Both the position numbers and the translations under genes were made by a program. A stretch of DNA of 64,000 bases. It comes from Leishmania donovani. Its lineage: Eukaryota > Euglenozoa > Kinetoplastea > Trypanosomatida > Trypanosomatidae. Shown here one piece after another: positions 59,808 through 64,000 of this stretch (within the stretch, counting starts at the first letter, position 1; each line of letters opens with the position of its first letter). The stretch lies in the NCBI RefSeq assembly GCF_000227135.1, contig NC_018255.1:62001-126000 (forward strand), read 5' to 3'. Below the pieces are notes generated by a model that saw only the letters and a program-made list of their open reading frames with translations, had not been told where the DNA came from and did no database searches.

Positions 59808-59827
59808 CTTTGCGTGTGCGCGGCACC

Positions 59828-61420
59828 ATGCAAGCATCTGTCGCGAGCGAGATCGTCAAGGCCGTCCATAAGGCCCGCAACTGCGCCCTCTACTGCGACT
59901 ACAAAACCGCCCTTCAGTACTACAGCAGCATTCGAAATGAGATCAACTTGCACACCCGAAGCATCGACGACGTTCTCTGTAGCCAGTGGATGAGTCTGCT
60001 AGGGGAACTGGAGAGCGAGGCGCAGATCATCCGCGATACGCAGGCGGAGTTGCACTTGTTCATTGACCCTAACGCTGCCAAGCGGCGCGAGCCGCCTGAC
60101 TGCGATGAGAATCGCAGCAGTAGCAGCGCCGAGAAAGCTGTCGTGCCGAGGACGGGGACCAAAAAGAAGCCACGAATCGGAGCCTCGCTCGCGAACAGCG
60201 GCGGGTCCAACATCAGCGTACAGAACGCGAAGCTCTACGGCGACAAGGACCGCTTCGGCCCGGCAGAGGGCCCGCAGATCCCACCAGCTACGCGTCAGCC
60301 AGCGCGCAGCGCGGCCTCCTCCTACGCAGCGGTGTCGCCACCCTTCTCGAGCAGCGGGGTCGGCGTTGGTAGACCCGTGGCTGCAGCGCCCGGTGTTGGC
60401 TTCCGTCAAGGTGCTGGCGCGTCGAGTGGTACGGGGGCCGCTGCAAGGGGGAGAGTGAAGGGTAAGAGTGCAGCGACCCGCTTTGCCGGCCGGGCTGGGG
60501 AGGAGGAACTTGTTCAGCTCATCGAGGCCGACATGCACGTCGGCAAGCTGCCGGTCACGTGGGATGATATCGCGGGCCTCGAGGAGGCGAAGCGACTGCT
60601 GGAGGAAGCGGTGGTGTACCCGGTGCTCATGCCCGATTACTACCAAGGCATCCGCCGGCCGTGGAAAGGCGTCCTCATGTACGGTCCGCCGGGCACCGGC
60701 AAGACAATGCTTGCCAAGGCGGTCGCCTCAGAGTGCAACACCACATTCTTCAATATATCCCCCGCGACGCTCACGAGCAAGTGGCGCGGCGATAGCGAGA
60801 AGCTTATCCGGGTGCTTTTCGAGATGGCGCGCCACTACGCCCCGAGCACGATCTTCATCGACGAGATCGACTCCCTGTGCGGGCAGCGAGGCGGCGGCAA
60901 CGAGCACGAGGCCTCGCGACGGGCAAAGGGCACGCTGCTGGCGCAGATGGACGGTGTCGGGGTGGACACCGACAAGATCGTCATGGTGCTCGGCGCGACG
61001 AATCACCCGTGGGACATCGATGAAGCGATGCGCCGCCGCCTTGAAAAGCGCATCTACATACCCCTGCCCGATGCGGCGGACCGCGTGGAGCTGTTCAAGA
61101 TCAACACAAAGTCTATCAAGCTGGGCAGTGATGTCGACTTTGTGAAGCTGTCCCAATTGCTAGAGGGCCGCCACTACAGCGGCGCCGACATCACGAACCT
61201 GGTGCGAGATGCGGCTATGATGACTATGCGGCGCTTCATGAAGGAGGCGGACAAGACAACGTTGAAGGAAAACGCGGCGGAGATTGGCCGGCAGGTGGCG
61301 GAGCAGCCCATCAACATGAGTGACTTTCTGGCCGCCATGAAGAAGGTCCCGAGCAGCATCAACGCCGACAACATCAAGAAGTTCGAAGCGTGGAAGAAGG
61401 AATTTGAACTGAACATTTAG
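59828..61420 (+). CDS. katanin p60-like AAA ATPase
   Basis: A 530-residue AAA ATPase of the microtubule-severing (meiotic) clade. The N-terminal 80 residues form a three-helix MIT-like domain (YCDYKTALQYYSSIRNEI), as in p60 katanin. A disordered Ser/Ala/Gly/Pro-rich linker spans about 90-225. The AAA core starts with the clade signature VTWDDIAGLEEAKRLLEEAV. Walker A is GPPGTGKT (286-293) and Walker B IFIDEID (342-348, with catalytic E346). Pore-loop sequence SKWRGDSEKLIR and sensor/arginine-finger sequences (GATNHPWDIDEAMRRRLEKR) are intact. The C-terminus is the conserved Vps4/katanin helix set, ending KKFEAWKKEFELNI, typical of katanin p60. All catalytic residues are present, so it should be active; in flagellates katanins act in cytokinesis and flagellar microtubules. 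Leishmania has several katanin/fidgetin/spastin genes, and the precise paralog is not set. Confidence 0.93.
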   Translation: MQASVASEIVKAVHKARNCALYCDYKTALQYYSSIRNEINLHTRSIDDVLCSQWMSLLGELESEAQIIRDTQAELHLFIDPNAAKRREPPDCDENRSSSSAEKAVVPRTGTKKKPRIGASLANSGGSNISVQNAKLYGDKDRFGPAEGPQIPPATRQPARSAASSYAAVSPPFSSSGVGVGRPVAAAPGVGFRQGAGASSGTGAAARGRVKGKSAATRFAGRAGEEELVQLIEADMHVGKLPVTWDDIAGLEEAKRLLEEAVVYPVLMPDYYQGIRRPWKGVLMYGPPGTGKTMLAKAVASECNTTFFNISPATLTSKWRGDSEKLIRVLFEMARHYAPSTIFIDEIDSLCGQRGGGNEHEASRRAKGTLLAQMDGVGVDTDKIVMVLGATNHPWDIDEAMRRRLEKRIYIPLPDAADRVELFKINTKSIKLGSDVDFVKLSQLLEGRHYSGADITNLVRDAAMMTMRRFMKEADKTTLKENAAEIGRQVAEQPINMSDFLAAMKKVPSSINADNIKKFEAWKKEFELNI

Positions 61421-62544
61421 AAGCCAGGGCGGTAAACGTAGGTGCACGCTTTCTTCTGCGGTCGTTTTGGTTGTGGCTCAGTGTCGCCTCACTCATCTGC
61501 TCATGTCCTCCCTCCCTCCTTCCCTTCCCTCCCCTTCCCACGCAGATACCGATGAGAGACACGGTCGAAGGTGTTGAAACGCGTCCTGCCGGGACTAGGG
61601 TGGAGGCGAAATGGGCGAGGAGGGAGGGGGAGGGCTAACGGGGACTGCAGGTGTCATGGCGGACTGGTAGGGGTGCAGATGGGTGGATGTGTATGTGTGC
61701 CTTTGCTTGGCATTCCTCCACCCTTCAATCGCTCTTCTCCCCCCCCCCCTCTAGCCGTCTGTCAACTTGCGTGATTCCTTGTCCTATGTATGGTGCTTTT
61801 TTTTACCTCTGTTTTCCTGTGGCGCGTGCGCGTTTACCGGGCTAGAAGTTGAGTCTGTGTTTTCTACATGTGCGCGCTTGTGGGTTCGAGGCGCACACAA
61901 CGAAAGAGGCAAGGAGCGCGCACTGGGGCGAAGGGTGCGGCCGCAGCGTGTGCTGTCTGGTGCTTCGACTTGCGGCCTCTCGCAAATACTGCGTGCGTGT
62001 GCGTGGTGCCTGCACCTCTTTCCATCTCGCGCAGCAAGGATCTGCCGTGGCATGCGTTCTGCGCACGTGCCGTGCATGAGCTTTATGAGGAAGGGGACCT
62101 GCTGGCTCTGAGCCCGCCCCCCCCCCTCTCCCCTCTCCCCAGTGCCCACTCACTACACCACGGTATGTTCGATGACCTGAGGTTATCCTTTGACGCCTCC
62201 CTCTCCCTCTCCCTCTCATTCCATCGTACACTGATCGTCTTTGTCGTTCTGCTTCTTTCAATGCCGCTGCTGCGGTTTACCCCAAGTAAGTTGCGGTACG
62301 TGGGAGAGCCTATCTCTGCGCGTGTTCATGTGTGTCGGGCGCGTGTGTGTGAATGCCTTGCTGAATCTACTGCGTCGCCATCCGGCACACTCACGCACCG
62401 AATCGCGCACGGCCACGAGCAGAAAGGGGGCTTGTGGAGCGTCTGCTGCACACTTGCTCCTCCCTCCTATTCTTCACGTTTTTGTTTCGTTCGTTCGCTC
62501 ACAGATAGAGAGCGGGGAAGTCGCTCAGAGAGGCCCTGGCCGCC
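61421..62544. other. intergenic/UTR region
   Basis: About 1.1 kb with no supported gene. C-rich runs occur at 61740-61752 and 62118-62138, and a C/T tract leads to the next gene's acceptor. Confidence 0.5.
62456..62504 (+). promoter_or_regulatory. candidate spliced-leader acceptor for the final gene
   Basis: T/C-rich tract (62456-62500) followed by GCTCACAG (AG 62503-62504), 40 nt before the ATG at 62545. An in-frame TAG lies just after the AG, which fixes the start downstream of it. Confidence 0.5.
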
Positions 62545-64000
62545 ATGTCTCAAGTGCCTCCGCACGACAGCTGTCGCGTTCGGCGACGCCCCCGCCTCCC
62601 ATCGACGGGGCCGCAGAGCATCCGCAGCAGTACGAGACCTTCATCAAGGCCGCGCACGGAGGCATCAGAAAATGCGCCGCCACTGGTGTCGCCAATCGTG
62701 TCGCCGCCTGTCACGCCGGTGGTAACGGCGGTGCGGGAGCGCTGCTCCAACACGCCGCCGCCGGTAGGGTGGCAGTACCCATCCTGCAGTCGCTGCCTCG
62801 TCTGCGGGCAGCTCGGGTGTGAATCGTGCAGCGTCAAAGTCGACCCAGCCGCCACGAAGCAGAAGCTGGAAAGCCTGCGTCTCAGCACGCCGTACGAGCG
62901 CGCAAAGCTCGCCCGCAGCGCTGATGAGCTGCGCAGCGAAGAGAGCCGTCAGCGAGCGCGGCTCGCGGCGCGGTACGAGTCGTGGCTGGAGGACCTCCGT
63001 ACGGTCGAGTTGATTCGACGGCACGCTGTGCGTGTTGTAATGCACGAGGCCGCGTACCGGCAGCAGCTTTACAAGGAGGAGCTGGCGCAGCGTGCGGCGT
63101 ATGTGGCTGCCGCCGATCAACACATACTCCTACTTGCTCTGCAATCGAGCGAGGTGGCTTCTCGTCATGCGACGCTGGCGCGAGAGCGCGAGGGGTTTGC
63201 CCGGTTATCCCGTCACTACGCCTACGCAACGCAGGTGGTGCGGTTGCACCAACGCGAAGCCACGACACGTGAGGCGTTACGGTACAACGAGTCCTCGCAG
63301 TGGCATCGGCTTCAGGCGCAGGAGGTCGAGTGCCGCAGCCTCATGGGCGAGCACGCAGCCGAGCAGCACCGGTTCTGCAAGAGCTGCTGGGAGAGTCGAG
63401 AGGAGCTCTGCCGCCAGCGCGTCGCTGGGCTGGAGAGCTTGGCTGCGCTGGCCGTTGCCCACCGTGAAATGCTCTACCAACACGCTCAGCAGCGGTGCAT
63501 GCTGCTGGCGTCAGCCGAGCAGGGCAAGCGTGATGTTCTAGCCGAGGAGGCCGCCACTCGCATGCGACTTCGTGAAGAAATGGTGGAAGAGGCGGACTAC
63601 ATTGAAGAGCGCCACCGCATCTTCGCGCGCCAACGAGCCACCCTCTGCAAATCCGAGGCGTTGCAGCGGCAGGGTATCCGCGAAGCAGCGGAGCGCGGCT
63701 ACCACACCCTTTTTCTTGACATGAGGGCGGACGAAGACGTCATCTACGCCGCCGAGGTGGAGCGAGCCGATCGTCGTCACTCTCACCTCCTCCTCGCGGT
63801 TGAGACTCTTTGCAACATCCAGCGCGACGAGGACGCCGCTTTCACTGCCCTGATGATCAGGGAGCGTGACGAGGCCGCCGGCCGCCGAGTGTGGATGGCG
63901 CAGAAGGCCGAGGCGAGGGCGGCACTATGGCACCGCTGCGTGCGCGAGAAGGAGTCTGTTCTCGGCGCTGAGGAGTCTCTCGCCCGCGAGGTGTTGCGCA
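62545..64000 (+). CDS. zinc-cluster and coiled-coil protein, N-terminal part (cut by window edge)
   Basis: The frame is open from ATG 62545 to the last base (485 codons, no stop), so the gene continues beyond the window. The N-terminal 75 residues are Arg/Pro/Ser-rich and probably disordered. Residues 81-95 hold a Cys cluster C-x2-C-x2-C-x4-C-x2-C (C81, C84, C87, C92, C95), likely to bind zinc. From about residue 105 on, the chain is almost wholly helical, dense in Ala, Arg, Glu, Gln and Leu, with phrases such as RSEESRQRARLAARYESWLE and AQRAAYVAAADQHILLLALQ; an extended single helix or coiled coil is expected. A recurring [ED]-x-x-x-R-x-x-L/F spacing suggests internal repeats. Large coiled-coil proteins of this kind in trypanosomatids are often cytoskeletal or flagellar, but nothing here proves that. 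The upstream frame is closed by a TAG at 62506-62508. Confidence 0.8.
   Translation, partial: MSQVPPHDSCRVRRRPRLPSTGPQSIRSSTRPSSRPRTEASENAPPLVSPIVSPPVTPVVTAVRERCSNTPPPVGWQYPSCSRCLVCGQLGCESCSVKVDPAATKQKLESLRLSTPYERAKLARSADELRSEESRQRARLAARYESWLEDLRTVELIRRHAVRVVMHEAAYRQQLYKEELAQRAAYVAAADQHILLLALQSSEVASRHATLAREREGFARLSRHYAYATQVVRLHQREATTREALRYNESSQWHRLQAQEVECRSLMGEHAAEQHRFCKSCWESREELCRQRVAGLESLAALAVAHREMLYQHAQQRCMLLASAEQGKRDVLAEEAATRMRLREEMVEEADYIEERHRIFARQRATLCKSEALQRQGIREAAERGYHTLFLDMRADEDVIYAAEVERADRRHSHLLLAVETLCNIQRDEDAAFTALMIRERDEAAGRRVWMAQKAEARAALWHRCVREKESVLGAEESLAREVLR

Larger units (their letters stand above)
56160..59827. other. 3.7-kb gene-free, T/C-rich region upstream of katanin
   Basis: T/C-rich on the + strand, with simple repeats (CCCT)n at 56590-56623, (CA)n at 57849-57876 and (GCGT)n at 59157-59196. 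The frames are low-complexity. The segment 59260-59560 is less biased but holds no supported gene. Confidence 0.55.

Noticed and set aside
1..64000. A transcription strand switch, tRNA genes, C/D snoRNA clusters or a CRISPR array
   Set aside because: All supported genes are on the + strand. No convincing tRNA B box or C/D box pair was found (the ATGATGA at 59267-59273 lacks a nearby CTGA), and there is no regularly spaced repeat array.

Overview
The window looks like a nuclear chromosome segment of a trypanosomatid, most likely Leishmania. All sixteen protein-coding genes I can support are intron-free, sit on the + strand and are separated by long T/C-rich, G+A-poor spacers. That is the layout of one polycistronic transcription unit read left to right, with mRNAs made by spliced-leader trans-splicing at polypyrimidine-AG sites. 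The gene content fits: the kinetoplastid histone variant H2B.V, an FAD glycerol-3-phosphate dehydrogenase, propionyl-CoA carboxylase beta and a membrane-anchored carbonic anhydrase-like protein. From memory this order matches Leishmania chromosome 28. The SIDER/DIRE-type repeats and an N gap would suit a Viannia draft assembly, but the species is not proved by what I can see.

Layout. 1-273: C-terminal end of a class V aminotransferase. 2832-3260: H2B.V. 4396-5422: decayed DHHC palmitoyltransferase pseudogene, followed by an intact DHHC gene at 6320-7387. 8507-9541: acidic protein of unknown function. 12341-14167: mitochondrial FAD-GPDH. 14407-14899: SIDER-like repeat. 15392-about 17106: degenerate ingi/L1Tc-related element (DIRE) holding a 99-N gap. 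18901-20469: PCCB. 23043-23726: small single-pass membrane protein. 25340-27226: carbonic anhydrase-like protein. 28886-31276: WD40 protein resembling WDR75/Utp17. 32554-33489: unknown. 34157-37048: DIS3L2-type exoribonuclease. 37686-40010: apparent carnitine acyltransferase-like pseudoenzyme. 40786-42066: three-repeat protein with a DEK-C-like tail. 42942-44315: unknown. 48192-50252: multi-zinc-finger protein, flanked by 3.9 kb and 9.6 kb without genes. 50744-51203: SIDER. 55664-56159: second copy of the SIDER-like repeat. 59828-61420: katanin p60-like AAA ATPase. 62545 to the window end: a coiled-coil-rich protein, cut by the window edge.

How the genes relate. The order does not define a pathway, as is normal for trypanosomatid clusters. 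Themes are mitochondrial metabolism (GPDH, PCCB), RNA processing (the WDR75-like protein and the DIS3-like nuclease), chromatin (H2B.V, possibly the DEK-C protein), cytoskeleton (katanin) and membranes (DHHC, carbonic anhydrase). Regulation is expected to be post-transcriptional, so the large UTR-like spacers and their SIDER elements matter.

The most notable signals are: (i) a SIDER whose 5' end can still be drawn as a complete HDV-like ribozyme and which keeps a 2A-like motif in an open frame; (ii) a DHHC pseudogene beside an intact DHHC gene; (iii) a carnitine acyltransferase-like protein that has apparently lost its catalytic His; (iv) two nearly identical 0.5-kb repeats 41 kb apart; (v) a 9.6-kb pyrimidine-rich gene desert next to the zinc-finger gene.
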